Origin: an uncultured Lachnospiraceae bacterium | GTDB taxonomy: Bacteria; Bacillota; Clostridia; Lachnospirales; Lachnospiraceae | Assembly: GCA_947593975.1 (NCBI GenBank) | Contig: CANQDW010000001.1 | Location: forward strand, 1 to 64,000 | Direction of reading: 5' to 3' | DNA: 64,000 nt | Shown: positions 36,167 through 44,859 of the stretch, in pieces | Position numbering within the stretch: the stretch's first letter is position 1 | Layout: each line of letters begins with the position of its first letter | The notes under the pieces: generated by a model | What the model saw: the letters and a program-made list of their open reading frames with translations, nothing else | Databases searched by the model: none | What the model was told of the DNA's origin: nothing | Translations under genes and position numbers: made by a program

Positions 36167-37150
36167 TTACCCGATTTTATCTGCGAACTTTATACGGTTG
36201 TCAAACTGCTCGTTTAACAGCTCAAGCTTTTTCATATTTTTTTCCGTCATAAGCGTCTTTTTCCCATTCATATAATAACTTGACAGTTTCCAGAATTTTT
36301 CGGGATACATAAGGAAAACCGCAAGGATATGCCTCTCTTCGTCGCTTAATTTTTTCACGCTTTCATACCCTTTAATGACTGCTTCTCCGTATTTTATATC
36401 CCATCCGTTTTTTTCCATGACTTTTCTTATAAAATAATAAAGGTCCATTATCTGCATCCCGTACGCGCACTTGTCAAATACCGTAGTGGAAACGCCGTCT
36501 TCGCACATAAGTATATTGTGGTATGTATAAGAACCGTGGTAAACTTCCCCTTTGTCGCACACTTTGCCGTACATATCCCCGTACGCGCTTTCCGACAACA
36601 TTGCGGCGGCATTTTTCGCCTGTTCAAAATACATCGGGAATACTTTAAGGAACGCTATCTCAAATTCATTCTTATCATTATGCGACCTTATATAATTTTT
36701 TATATGCTTAAGTTCGGTATTATGGCGTCTGAATACGGAGGACATATCTTCCGCAGTGGTGCACACATCCCTGTTCCCGTATCTTATGCCGGTAAGGTTT
36801 GCGTGAAGCTTTCCCATATTTTCGGCGGCCATATATATATCATTTAAATCGTTAAGGTTACATTCCTCGCCGATATACCAGTCTTTTACGACATACCGTG
36901 TCCCGCTCTGGTCCGCGCTGCTTATATTTCCCTCATTGTTAAGGCAGAAGCTGTCTATCCTGTCAAATCCGTTTTCCCTAAGGTGCGTCTTTATCATATT
37001 CTCCCATACAAGCCTTGTTGCAGACGTCCTCGTCTCCTTAAAAAGTTTATACCCCTTATCCGTCTCAAGAAGAACCGCTCCGCGCACCCTCTTTGTCCCC
37101 TTTACACAAAAATCATATTTTGCAAGCACCTCATCATATTTATCCTCCAA
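36167..37150 (-). CDS. CotS-like spore coat / aminoglycoside phosphotransferase-fold protein
   Basis: The 327-residue protein has the kinase-like fold of the CotS/YtaA/YutH spore coat family, with an N-terminal beta lobe (RGAVLLETDKGYKLFKE) and a C-terminal helical lobe. The catalytic loop reads VYHGSYTYHNIL (residues 204-214): the usual Asp of the APH HGD motif is Ser207, while the downstream His and Asn are kept. A metal-ligand Asp is in TVFDKCAYG. It may be a pseudokinase. It starts with TTG, with GGAGGG about 8 bases upstream. No coat genes are adjacent. Confidence 0.8.
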   Translation of the reverse strand: MEDKYDEVLAKYDFCVKGTKRVRGAVLLETDKGYKLFKETRTSATRLVWENMIKTHLRENGFDRIDSFCLNNEGNISSADQSGTRYVVKDWYIGEECNLNDLNDIYMAAENMGKLHANLTGIRYGNRDVCTTAEDMSSVFRRHNTELKHIKNYIRSHNDKNEFEIAFLKVFPMYFEQAKNAAAMLSESAYGDMYGKVCDKGEVYHGSYTYHNILMCEDGVSTTVFDKCAYGMQIMDLYYFIRKVMEKNGWDIKYGEAVIKGYESVKKLSDEERHILAVFLMYPEKFWKLSSYYMNGKKTLMTEKNMKKLELLNEQFDNRIKFADKIG

Positions 37151-37297
37151 CAGTAACCCTCCTTTTCCGGCTGCCCGGCCGGTAAAATGTGTCTGTTCAA
37201 TATTTATGAAAATATATCCTTATATATTCTTACAAATAATTAAGAATACTTACCCGCATCGCGAATAGATTATTGTAACAGGGAGGAATGATCATTT

Positions 37298-39094
37298 ATG
37301 CGGCAACATTTAAACAAATTGATATATTTACTTTTGACTGCTTTTCTTCTATGCGGCTGCGCGAAAAATGCCGGTCTTTCTTCAAATGACGTCTCCGGCG
37401 TATCAGAAAGCGCGCTTTCTGTAGAAAATGAATCCGCCGCCTTTCAATTTAACGCGTTATGCGACGAACTTTTTTCACATATGCTGCTTTCCGACAGCAT
37501 TACGCTTAATTACTCTCTTTCAGATCCGTCCGCATACAACATTGCCGAAACTGCCGCCACGCTTGGAGAATATTCCGAAGAATCGGTTTTGGCTGAGAAT
37601 ACTTACTATGAAAATATCCTTACGCGCCTTAACGATATTGACAGGGATCTTTTATCCGAAAAAGACCGGCTTACATACGATATTATTTACAAAACGCTCC
37701 GCGCGTATGCCGAATCGGAAGAATATATGCTTTATGAAGAACCGCTCTCGCCAATATCCGGGATACAGGCAAAACTCCCCGTGCTTCTTGCCGAGTACCA
37801 TTTTTATGACGCGGCTGCGGTCGAAAAATATTTCGATATCATCGAATGTATCCCAAGCTACGTTGACAGCATAATCAGATTTGAACGCAAAAAAAAGGAA
37901 GCCGGCCTATTCATGAGCGATTCGCAGGCCGATGAGATAATAAGGCAGTGTATGGATTTCATATACAGCCCCGACAACAACTATCTCATAAAGATATTTA
38001 AGGATAACCTGTCAGGCGTAAACGGCCTTGACAAAGAGCAGGTTAAAAATTACTGCGCGCAAAACAAAAAGCTTATAACAGAAACGCTTATTCCCGCTTA
38101 CAAAACCTTAATCTCCTCCCTTTCGGAACTAAAAGGAGGAAATCAGACGTTAGGCGGCCTCTGCCATTTCCCGGAAGGCAAAGAATATTATGCCGCGCTT
38201 GTCCGCTCACAGACAGGTTCGGACAAATCGCCAAAGCAGATTTTTTCACTTCTTGAATCCACTCTTGCCTCATGCAAAAAAAACATGACGCGTATAGTCG
38301 CCGCCAATCCCGACATATACGACAGCGTAAGCAATCCCGCATTTGCGGAATCAGAACCGGATGCAATCATGCGGTATCTTATAGAAAATACGAAAAATAC
38401 CTTTCCCGCGCCCGCAAATGCATACGCCATAAAATATGTGCACCCTTCGCTTGAAAATACATTAAGCCCCGCAATGTACATCACCCCTCCGATTGACTGC
38501 GAAACAGCGGATTCCATATACATTAACCGGGCAGAAACCGGCGATTCTTCCCTGTTTCCGACCCTTGCGCACGAAGGCTATCCGGGACACATGTGCCAGA
38601 CGCGGACTTTTATGGCGGCGGCGCCGCACCCCATACGGCTCATACTTGACTTTGGAGGCTACTGCGAAGGCTGGGCAACTTACGCCGAACTGTTATCTTA
38701 TGATATCTCGGGCCTTGACGGCAATACAGCCGAACTTCTGAAAAACAATAAACTTGCGCTGTTATGCATATACTGCCTCATTGACGTAGGGATACATTAC
38801 CGCGGCTGGGATATGTCCGACGTCTGCAGACTGCTTAACGACAACGGGATAACAGACTCCGCCGACATAGAAGAGATATATTCGGGAGTCCTTTACGAAC
38901 CCGCGCTGTATCTTAAATACACCCTTTCCTGCCTGGAATTTATGGACATGAGGAAACGTTCCGAAAAAGCGCTCGGAAGCAGATTTAACGCATACGAATT
39001 CCATAAATTTATACTCACTGCGGGCCCGGCTTATTTTGACATCCTTAATGCGCAGCTTGATAAATGGATTAAACAATGTTTAGCGGATACTTAA
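37298..39094 (+). CDS. DUF885 lipoprotein, zinc-peptidase-like
   Basis: The 598-residue protein has a lipobox (LLCGC, lipid Cys 21) and a mature DUF885 domain. The HEGYPGH sequence at residues 425-431 with the later GYCEGWATYAELLSY Glu forms an HExxxxH-E pattern. This resembles the zinc site of DUF885/gluzincin-like proteins, so peptidase activity is likely but unproven. About 40 Ser/Glu-rich residues follow the lipid Cys as a spacer. It is a single gene between cotS-like and pckA. GGGAGG lies 11 bases before the ATG, slightly far. Confidence 0.85.
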   Translation: MRQHLNKLIYLLLTAFLLCGCAKNAGLSSNDVSGVSESALSVENESAAFQFNALCDELFSHMLLSDSITLNYSLSDPSAYNIAETAATLGEYSEESVLAENTYYENILTRLNDIDRDLLSEKDRLTYDIIYKTLRAYAESEEYMLYEEPLSPISGIQAKLPVLLAEYHFYDAAAVEKYFDIIECIPSYVDSIIRFERKKKEAGLFMSDSQADEIIRQCMDFIYSPDNNYLIKIFKDNLSGVNGLDKEQVKNYCAQNKKLITETLIPAYKTLISSLSELKGGNQTLGGLCHFPEGKEYYAALVRSQTGSDKSPKQIFSLLESTLASCKKNMTRIVAANPDIYDSVSNPAFAESEPDAIMRYLIENTKNTFPAPANAYAIKYVHPSLENTLSPAMYITPPIDCETADSIYINRAETGDSSLFPTLAHEGYPGHMCQTRTFMAAAPHPIRLILDFGGYCEGWATYAELLSYDISGLDGNTAELLKNNKLALLCIYCLIDVGIHYRGWDMSDVCRLLNDNGITDSADIEEIYSGVLYEPALYLKYTLSCLEFMDMRKRSEKALGSRFNAYEFHKFILTAGPAYFDILNAQLDKWIKQCLADT

Positions 39095-39135
39095 ATTGTT
39101 CATATCTTCTTTAAACACAATTCACTTTATTTTGC

Positions 39136-39164
39136 TTGACTTTTATTACGCTCAAATCTATAAT
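39136..39164 (+). promoter_or_regulatory. promoter of pckA
   Basis: TTGACT (39136-39141), 17 bases, TATAAT (39159-39164). The 79-base leader then holds a small hairpin, TTCGC-GGAA-GCGAA (GNRA-type loop), and AGGAGGT before the ATG. Confidence 0.8.
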
Positions 39165-39243
39165 AGGAAACAAATTTGGCTTCGCGGAAGCGAATCTTTA
39201 AATATATTTTATACGAAACTACTATTTAGGAGGTAATAAGGAA

Positions 39244-40935
39244 ATGGCAACAAAAGCAAATTATCCGATCAGCGAGATCGGAAAAGGTAAAGTTGGCTTC
39301 TCAAAGACCCGTTCTATTATTGAAGCAGCTTTCTATGGTAACAATGTAGTTCCGGTTAATACTCTCAAAGAGGCTTATAATCTTGCAAAGAATTCACCGG
39401 GAACGATCGTAACAGACATGCCTGTTTACAGAGGAGAAGAGTTCGGTCTTGACAGCGATGCAAAAGTTCTTCTTTTCAATGACGGCGCAGTTACAGGCCG
39501 TTACGCAGCAGCGCGCCGCATCAAAGGCGAGCCCGGCGTAGATGAAGTTAAACTTGACAAGGTTGTTATGGATGCTATATATGAAACACGCTGGAAGAAA
39601 ATGTATCATGCAACCGTATTCGTAGGTCTTGATCCTGAATTTATGGTTAAAGCTCATCTTCTTATTCCTGAAGGAGAAGAGAATATAATGTACAACTGGA
39701 TGCTTAACTTCCAGTATATGTCTGACGAATATGTAAAGATGTACAAGGAATCTGTTCCTGTAGGCGACGGAAACGAGCCTGACATCTACATCTTCTCAGA
39801 TCCTCAGTGGTACCCGCAGGAACGTCCTGACGTTGATTACAGCTGCTTAAGCGATCCGCTTACATGCTGCTATTTCGATACAAACGAAAACTGCGCCGCA
39901 ATCCTTGGTATGAGATACTTCGGAGAGCACAAGAAAGGTACTCTTACAATGGCTTGGGCTATCGCAAACAGAAACGGCTATGCTTCATGCCACGGCGGAC
40001 AGAAAGAGTACACCCTTCCTGACGGAAGCAAATATGTTGCATCCGTATTCGGACTTTCAGGTTCAGGAAAATCAACTCTTACACATGCTAAGCACGGCGG
40101 AAAGTATCCTATCACAGTTCTTCATGACGATGCGTTTATCATCAACTCAGATACATGCTCATCTGTAGCTCTTGAGCCTACGTACTTTGATAAGACTGCA
40201 GATTATCCTACAGGCTGCGCCGATAACAAATATCTGCTTACAGCGCAGAACTGTTCGGCAACCCTTGATGATGAAGGCAAGCTTCAGTTAGTAACAGAGG
40301 ATATCAGAAACGGTAACGGCCGCGCGATCAAGTCAAAACTCTGGTCACCAAACCGTGTTGACAAGATTGACGCTCCTGTTAACGCGATCTTCTGGATCAT
40401 GAAGGATCCTACGATCCCTCCTGTAGTTAAACTTAAGGGAGCAGCTCTTGCTTCAGTTATGGGAGCAACTCTTGCAACCAAGACTTCTACAGCAGAGCGT
40501 GTTAAAGCAGGAACAGACCTGAACGCACTTCGTATCGTACCTTATGCTAACCCGTTCAGGACTTATCCTCTCGTAAACGACTATGAGAAGTTCAAAAAGC
40601 TCGTTGCCGAGAAGAACGTTGACTGCTACATCGTAAACACAGGCGACTTCATGGGCAAAAAGGTTCAGCCTAAAGATACGCTTGGAATCCTTGAAGCAAT
40701 CGTAGAAGGAAAGGCTTCATTTGAGAAGTGGGGACCATTTGAAGACATCGAGATCATGAACTGGGAAGGATTCGAACCTGACCTTAACGATGCTGATTAC
40801 AAAGCGCAGCTTAAGAGCGCAATGGAAAACCGTGTACACGCAGTAGAAGGATTTGCTGCTGACAAGGACGGTTATGACAAACTTCCTGATGAAGCTCTTG
40901 AAGCTCTTAAGAAACTTGTGGACGCATTGAACTGA
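39244..40935 (+). CDS. pckA: phosphoenolpyruvate carboxykinase (ATP)
   Basis: PckA interconverts oxaloacetate + ATP and PEP + CO2 + ADP. In anaerobes with succinate or mixed-acid metabolism it often runs toward oxaloacetate. The 563-residue protein has the kinase-1a P-loop FGLSGSGKSTLTHAKHGG, kinase-2 LHDDAFI, and the NCAAILGMRYFGEHKKG and LWSPNRVDKI segments. Codon choice differs visibly from the neighbours (many CTT, GTA, GCT, AAG and TCA codons, few GCG or CCC), as expected for a highly expressed gene. A strong promoter agrees. The stop is only 10 bases from the trp leader promoter and no terminator is visible between them. Confidence 0.97.
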   Translation: MATKANYPISEIGKGKVGFSKTRSIIEAAFYGNNVVPVNTLKEAYNLAKNSPGTIVTDMPVYRGEEFGLDSDAKVLLFNDGAVTGRYAAARRIKGEPGVDEVKLDKVVMDAIYETRWKKMYHATVFVGLDPEFMVKAHLLIPEGEENIMYNWMLNFQYMSDEYVKMYKESVPVGDGNEPDIYIFSDPQWYPQERPDVDYSCLSDPLTCCYFDTNENCAAILGMRYFGEHKKGTLTMAWAIANRNGYASCHGGQKEYTLPDGSKYVASVFGLSGSGKSTLTHAKHGGKYPITVLHDDAFIINSDTCSSVALEPTYFDKTADYPTGCADNKYLLTAQNCSATLDDEGKLQLVTEDIRNGNGRAIKSKLWSPNRVDKIDAPVNAIFWIMKDPTIPPVVKLKGAALASVMGATLATKTSTAERVKAGTDLNALRIVPYANPFRTYPLVNDYEKFKKLVAEKNVDCYIVNTGDFMGKKVQPKDTLGILEAIVEGKASFEKWGPFEDIEIMNWEGFEPDLNDADYKAQLKSAMENRVHAVEGFAADKDGYDKLPDEALEALKKLVDALN

Positions 40936-40945
40936 TTTTCACCGC

Positions 40946-40974
40946 TTGACATTATCACTGTTATGTGATATTGT
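40946..40974 (+). promoter_or_regulatory. extended -10 promoter of the trp leader
   Basis: TTGACA (40946-40951), 17 bases, TATTGT (40969-40974), with a TG dinucleotide one base before the -10. The T-box transcript would start shortly after. Confidence 0.6.
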
Positions 40975-40989
40975 ATATAAAATTTAATA

Positions 40990-41271
40990 ATTAAACCGCA
41001 GAGACGGAGATAAAAATAAGATAAGAACTTACAGAGAGTCCGGGATGCTGGGAACCGGGCAGCCACTGCTTATTAAATGGACCGTTGAGGGCACAGTCAA
41101 AGGCATTGCATGCTTAGTACTCTGTGACGTTATGGCTTACGTTAACAGTCGGAAATATGATAGTATTTCGCAAAGTGTATGGCTCACAGCCATAAATCAA
41201 GGTGGCACCACGGGTTATTAACTCGTCCTTGGCAGATAATAATGATATATCTGCCGGGACGAGTTTTTTAA
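40990..41271 (+). ncRNA. T-box leader (tRNA-Trp responsive, UGG specifier)
   Basis: T-box RNAs sense uncharged tRNA and switch between terminator and antiterminator. Stem I is seen as the GACGG/CCGTT base with the distal part GTCCGGGATGCTGGGAACC. The T-box sequence is AAGGTGGCACCACGGGTT (41200-41217). On the 3' side of the Stem I loop the specifier reads TGG (41078-41080) followed by a purine, which is the Trp codon and agrees with the seven trp genes downstream. The 3' end is a strong terminator. Confidence 0.93.
41220..41270 (+). terminator. T-box attenuator terminator
   Basis: AACTCGTCC (41220-41228) pairs with GGACGAGTT (41257-41265), continued by GGCAGATA/TATCTGCC. A T-run at 41264-41270 follows. 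The 5' arm overlaps the antiterminator sequence, so the two structures exclude each other. Confidence 0.93.
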
Positions 41272-41291
41272 TGTAAGTCGTATGTGTGTAC

Positions 41292-41434
41292 GCGATTATC
41301 GGGTTTTACGATACCGACGCAGGCACGCTTTCGCTGCCCTCGCCACACAGCGGTACTAAGGCGTTTCTTACGCACCGCCTAAGTACCGGCGGGCTCGCAG
41401 CGCCTGCTTACGGCATGTAAAACCCGATAATCGC
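41292..41434 (+). repeat. nested-hairpin repeat, copy A
   Basis: The outer arms GCGATTATCGGGTTTTAC (41292-41309) and its exact complement (41417-41434) form an 18-bp stem. Inside, GCAGGC/GCCTGC pair. An inner stem CGGTACTAAGGCG/CGCCTAAGTACCG has one mismatch. The core CACACAGCGGTAC...TAAGTACCGGCGGGCTCG is shared with copies B and C. There is no coding frame across it. Confidence 0.85.
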
Positions 41435-41473
41435 CGCCACCTGATACTCCGGAAGAATAAACCTGCTAATCCG

Positions 41474-41565
41474 GGCTGCAGGAATTTTACCATATCGCAG
41501 GCAACATCCACCCCCGGCTGCAGGAATTTTATCATATTGCAGGCAACATTCGCCGCCGGAATTTT
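41474..41565 (+). repeat. 42-base tandem direct repeat, about 2.2 units
   Basis: Unit 1 (41474-41515) and unit 2 (41516-41557) both read GGCTGCAGGAATTTTA, then CATAT and GCAGGCAACAT. A third partial unit starts with GGAATTTT at 41558. The units differ at a few positions. It lies between nested-hairpin copies A and B. Confidence 0.85.
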
Positions 41566-41631
41566 GTAAAAGTACGTTAATCATATCTCAGGTTTTTGCG
41601 GCTGTACGATTTTATTTAAATGATATTTTTT

Positions 41632-41782
41632 CTGTATCATGCGCATTTATTGTCTTCCGGTACCGTGTGACGCCGCCGGTACTTAGTTTGCAAAAAGTAT
41701 TTTTTGCAAACTTATGTATCCGCTGCGCGCGGAACAGAGTGAGAACGTGTAGCGGAAGACAAGACAATGCCGCACGATACAG
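41632..41782 (-). repeat. nested-hairpin repeat, copy B (reverse orientation)
   Basis: The outer arms 41632-41659 and 41753-41782 pair over about 26 bp with small internal loops (ends CTGTATC/GATACAG; inner TTGTCTTCCG/CGGAAGACAA). The inner stem is GTTTGCAAAAA/TTTTTGCAAAC. Read on the minus strand the core is CGCAGCGGATACATAA...TAAGTACCGGCGG, matching A and C. The right arm ends 74 bases before trpE. Confidence 0.8.
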
Positions 41783-41855
41783 ATTGATACCATTTATATA
41801 CCGCCGCCCATAAACCTAAGTCATCTTAATAATTTTAAAAAAAGGAGGCCTTCTC

Positions 41856-43286
41856 ATGAACCTATACCCGGCTTATGCCGACGCATTAAAAATACTCAAA
41901 GAGGATAACTACAAAACCTTTCCTGTCAGTTTCAGTACCGGCCTTAACAAGACTTCGGACGATATTTACCGTATCCTGAAGAACAAAAGCCGCAATGTAT
42001 TTGTACTGGAATCCGCCGAGGACAGCGAAAACTGGGGACGCTATACGTTCCTTGGCTACGATCCCACTCTTGAAATAACAAGCAAGGATTCACCGCCGCA
42101 CGCGCGTATAAGACAGGTCATAGCCGACCACAAAAGCCCCCGCATCGCAGGACTGCCTCCATTTACCGGAGGTCTCGTAGGATATTTTGCCTATGAATTT
42201 ATCAAATACAGCGAACCGGTACTTACGCTCGACGCGCTGGATGAAGAATCATTTAAAGACGTTGACCTCATGCTGTTCGATAAACTTATCGTACTTGATA
42301 ACCTTAAGGATAAGATCATATATATTGTAAATATAAGCACCGATAACTTTGCCGATAATTATAAGAAAGCAAAAGATACCCTTAAGGAAATGGAAGACCT
42401 GATAAACTGCGGCGAGCCGGTGCACGAAGAAGAAGGCAGGCTTTTAGAGCCGCTTACTCCGCTTTTTAACAAATCCGAGTATTGCGAAATGGTAAATAAA
42501 GCAAAAAATTATATATATGAGGGCGACATTTTCCAGGTTGTATTATCTAACAGATTATCCGCAAAATACAGCGGCAGCCTGTTTAATACATTCCGCAAAC
42601 TTAAGGAAACCAATCCTTCGCCGTATATGTTCTACTTTTCAAGCGATAATATAGAGATCGCGGGCGCTTCGCCGGAAACGCTTGTAAAACTTGACAACGG
42701 AACTGTTACGACTTTTCCGCTTGCCGGAACAAGGCCGAGAGGCAAAACGCCGGAAGAAGATATGCGGCTTGAGAAGGAACTGTTAGCCGACGAAAAAGAA
42801 TGCGCAGAGCACAATATGCTCGTCGACCTTGGAAGAAATGACATAGGAAAGATAAGCGAATTCGGAACGGTAAAAGTGGAAAAATACATGGAAATAGAAA
42901 GATTCTCCCACGTCATGCATATAGGCTCCACTGTTTCGGGAAAATTAAGATCTGATAAGGACGCTTTGGACGCGGTAGATTCCATCCTTCCCGCCGGAAC
43001 GCTTTCAGGAGCCCCGAAAATAAGGGCGTGCGAGATAATAAACGAACTTGAAAACAACAAACGCGGCATATATGGCGGCGCCATAGGATATCTTGATTTT
43101 AACGGAAATGTCGATACATGCATAGCCATAAGGCTCGCATTTAAGAAAAACGGAAAAGTATTCGTCCGCTCAGGCGCGGGGATAGTAGCCGACTCCATTC
43201 CGGAAAAAGAATATGAAGAATGTATCAACAAAGCAAAAGCCGTAGTAAACGCACTGGAGGTGAATACAGATGATTCTTCTGATTGA
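41856..43286 (+). CDS. trpE: anthranilate synthase component I
   Basis: TrpE converts chorismate to anthranilate using ammonia delivered by TrpG. The 476-residue protein has the chorismate-binding fold. Visible are the feedback-site region near the N-terminus (VFVLESAEDSENWGRYTFLG), FPLAGTRPRGKTPEED, DEKECAEHNMLVDLGRNDIG, SHVMHIGSTVSG and LPAGTLSGAPKIRA. AAAGGAGG precedes the ATG by 10 bases. It overlaps trpG by 17 bases. Expression depends on T-box readthrough unless an unrecognised promoter lies in the repeat-filled leader. Confidence 0.97.
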   Translation: MNLYPAYADALKILKEDNYKTFPVSFSTGLNKTSDDIYRILKNKSRNVFVLESAEDSENWGRYTFLGYDPTLEITSKDSPPHARIRQVIADHKSPRIAGLPPFTGGLVGYFAYEFIKYSEPVLTLDALDEESFKDVDLMLFDKLIVLDNLKDKIIYIVNISTDNFADNYKKAKDTLKEMEDLINCGEPVHEEEGRLLEPLTPLFNKSEYCEMVNKAKNYIYEGDIFQVVLSNRLSAKYSGSLFNTFRKLKETNPSPYMFYFSSDNIEIAGASPETLVKLDNGTVTTFPLAGTRPRGKTPEEDMRLEKELLADEKECAEHNMLVDLGRNDIGKISEFGTVKVEKYMEIERFSHVMHIGSTVSGKLRSDKDALDAVDSILPAGTLSGAPKIRACEIINELENNKRGIYGGAIGYLDFNGNVDTCIAIRLAFKKNGKVFVRSGAGIVADSIPEKEYEECINKAKAVVNALEVNTDDSSD

Positions 43287-43845
43287 CAATTATGACAGTT
43301 TTTCTTATAACCTGTATCAGTTTGTAGGCGAGATCAATCCCGACATTAAAGTTATAAGAAATGACGAAATGACCGCAGACGAAGTGCGCGGCCTTAATCC
43401 CTCGCACATCATCCTTTCGCCCGGACCAAAAAGGCCTTCAGACGCGGGAATATGCATAGAACTTGTACAAAAGCTCCATACGGAATTTCCCATACTCGGC
43501 ATCTGCCTGGGACATCAGGCAATATGCGAGGCATTCGGCGCAAAGATCGTATATGCAAAACAGCTGATGCACGGCAAAACTTCCGTGATCGCGGTAAAAG
43601 ATGAAAATATATTTAAGGGACTTCCTTCGTCTATACCTGTTGCAAGATATCACTCTCTTGCGGCAGATAAAGATACAATGCCTGAATGTCTTATCGTCAC
43701 GGCATCAACAAAAGACGGTGAGATCATGGCGGTAAGGCATAAAGATTATCCGACTTTCGGGCTTCAGTTCCACCCGGAGTCAATACTTACGCCGCACGGC
43801 AAATCTATCATCAAAAACTTTTTAGGAGGTAATTACAATGATTAA
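43270..43845 (+). CDS. trpG: anthranilate synthase component II (glutamine amidotransferase)
   Basis: The 191-residue class I glutaminase releases ammonia for TrpE. It opens [20 protein letters not shown]. The catalytic Cys is in [15 protein letters not shown] and the His-Glu pair in [20 protein letters not shown] lies in the trpE end. The stop overlaps trpD by 8 bases. TrpG is a separate gene, not fused to trpE or trpD. Confidence 0.97.
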   Translation: MILLIDNYDSFSYNLYQFVGEINPDIKVIRNDEMTADEVRGLNPSHIILSPGPKRPSDAGICIELVQKLHTEFPILGICLGHQAICEAFGAKIVYAKQLMHGKTSVIAVKDENIFKGLPSSIPVARYHSLAADKDTMPECLIVTASTKDGEIMAVRHKDYPTFGLQFHPESILTPHGKSIIKNFLGGNYND

Positions 43846-44845
43846 AGAAGCAATATCCACACTTATGAACAACGAAAACCTTTCTTATGATACGGCATAT
43901 ACCGTAATGGACGAAATAATGAGCGGAAACGTATCCGACATAGAGATAAGCTCTTATCTTACCGCCCTTTCAATGAAAGGCGAAACAGTAGACGAAATCG
44001 CAGGTTCGGCTGCGAGCATGAGAAAACACGCGGTAACGATCACGCCGGACGGCGACGTACTTGAAATAGTAGGAACCGGCGGCGACAAATCCAACTCATT
44101 TAACATATCAACCACTTCAGCGCTCGTTCTTGCAGCGGCAGGAATACCTGTAGCAAAACACGGAAACCGCGCAGCTTCAAGCAAAAGCGGCGCCGCAGAC
44201 GTACTTGAAGCCCTTGGCGTCAATATAACGATCTCACCCGAACAGAGCAAAGAGATACTTGATAAAGCAGGCATCTGTTTCCTGTTTGCGCAGAAATACC
44301 ACAGCGCAATGAAATACGTTGCGCCCGTAAGAAAAACACTTGGAATACGTACAATATTTAATATACTCGGACCTCTTGCAAACCCTGCAAACGCATCATT
44401 TCAGGTAATGGGCGTATATGACGAAGCCCTGGTCGAGCCTCTTAGCGACGTCCTTTCAAAACTCGGCGTTAAAAAGGGAATGACCGTATACGGCATGGAC
44501 TGCTTAGACGAGATATCAATGAGCGCGCCTACAAAAGTATGCGAATTCAGGAACGGTGAGAAAAAAGTATACACGATCGATCCCGCCGATTACGGCTTTA
44601 CCCTCTGCAGCAAGGACGAACTTACAGGCGGAACCGCCGAAGAAAACGCAAAGATCACGCTTGACATATTAAACGGCGTAAAAGGACCTAAGAGAGACGC
44701 AGTTGTCCTTAACTCCGCAGCGGGCATATATATCGCAAGGGACGACGTTTCGCTTAAAGACGCAATTAAGATTGCCGAAGAAACTATCGACAGCGGCAAA
44801 GCCCTTGCAAAACTCAATGAATTTATCGCCCTGTCAAATAAGTAA
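43838..44845 (+). CDS. trpD: anthranilate phosphoribosyltransferase
   Basis: TrpD joins anthranilate to PRPP. The 335 residues contain the PRPP loop [41 protein letters not shown] and [18 protein letters not shown] stands 7 bases before the ATG, which overlaps the trpG stop. Confidence 0.97.
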   Translation: MIKEAISTLMNNENLSYDTAYTVMDEIMSGNVSDIEISSYLTALSMKGETVDEIAGSAASMRKHAVTITPDGDVLEIVGTGGDKSNSFNISTTSALVLAAAGIPVAKHGNRAASSKSGAADVLEALGVNITISPEQSKEILDKAGICFLFAQKYHSAMKYVAPVRKTLGIRTIFNILGPLANPANASFQVMGVYDEALVEPLSDVLSKLGVKKGMTVYGMDCLDEISMSAPTKVCEFRNGEKKVYTIDPADYGFTLCSKDELTGGTAEENAKITLDILNGVKGPKRDAVVLNSAAGIYIARDDVSLKDAIKIAEETIDSGKALAKLNEFIALSNK

Positions 44846-44859
44846 TAAAGGAGCATTAT

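Noticed and set aside
38188..38523. 111-codon minus-strand frame within the DUF885 gene
   Set aside because: Antisense to a well-supported gene; no ribosome site and no recognisable protein.
41271..41855. Leader peptide for classical trp attenuation
   Set aside because: No short frame with adjacent Trp codons and a ribosome site was seen; control is explained by the T-box.
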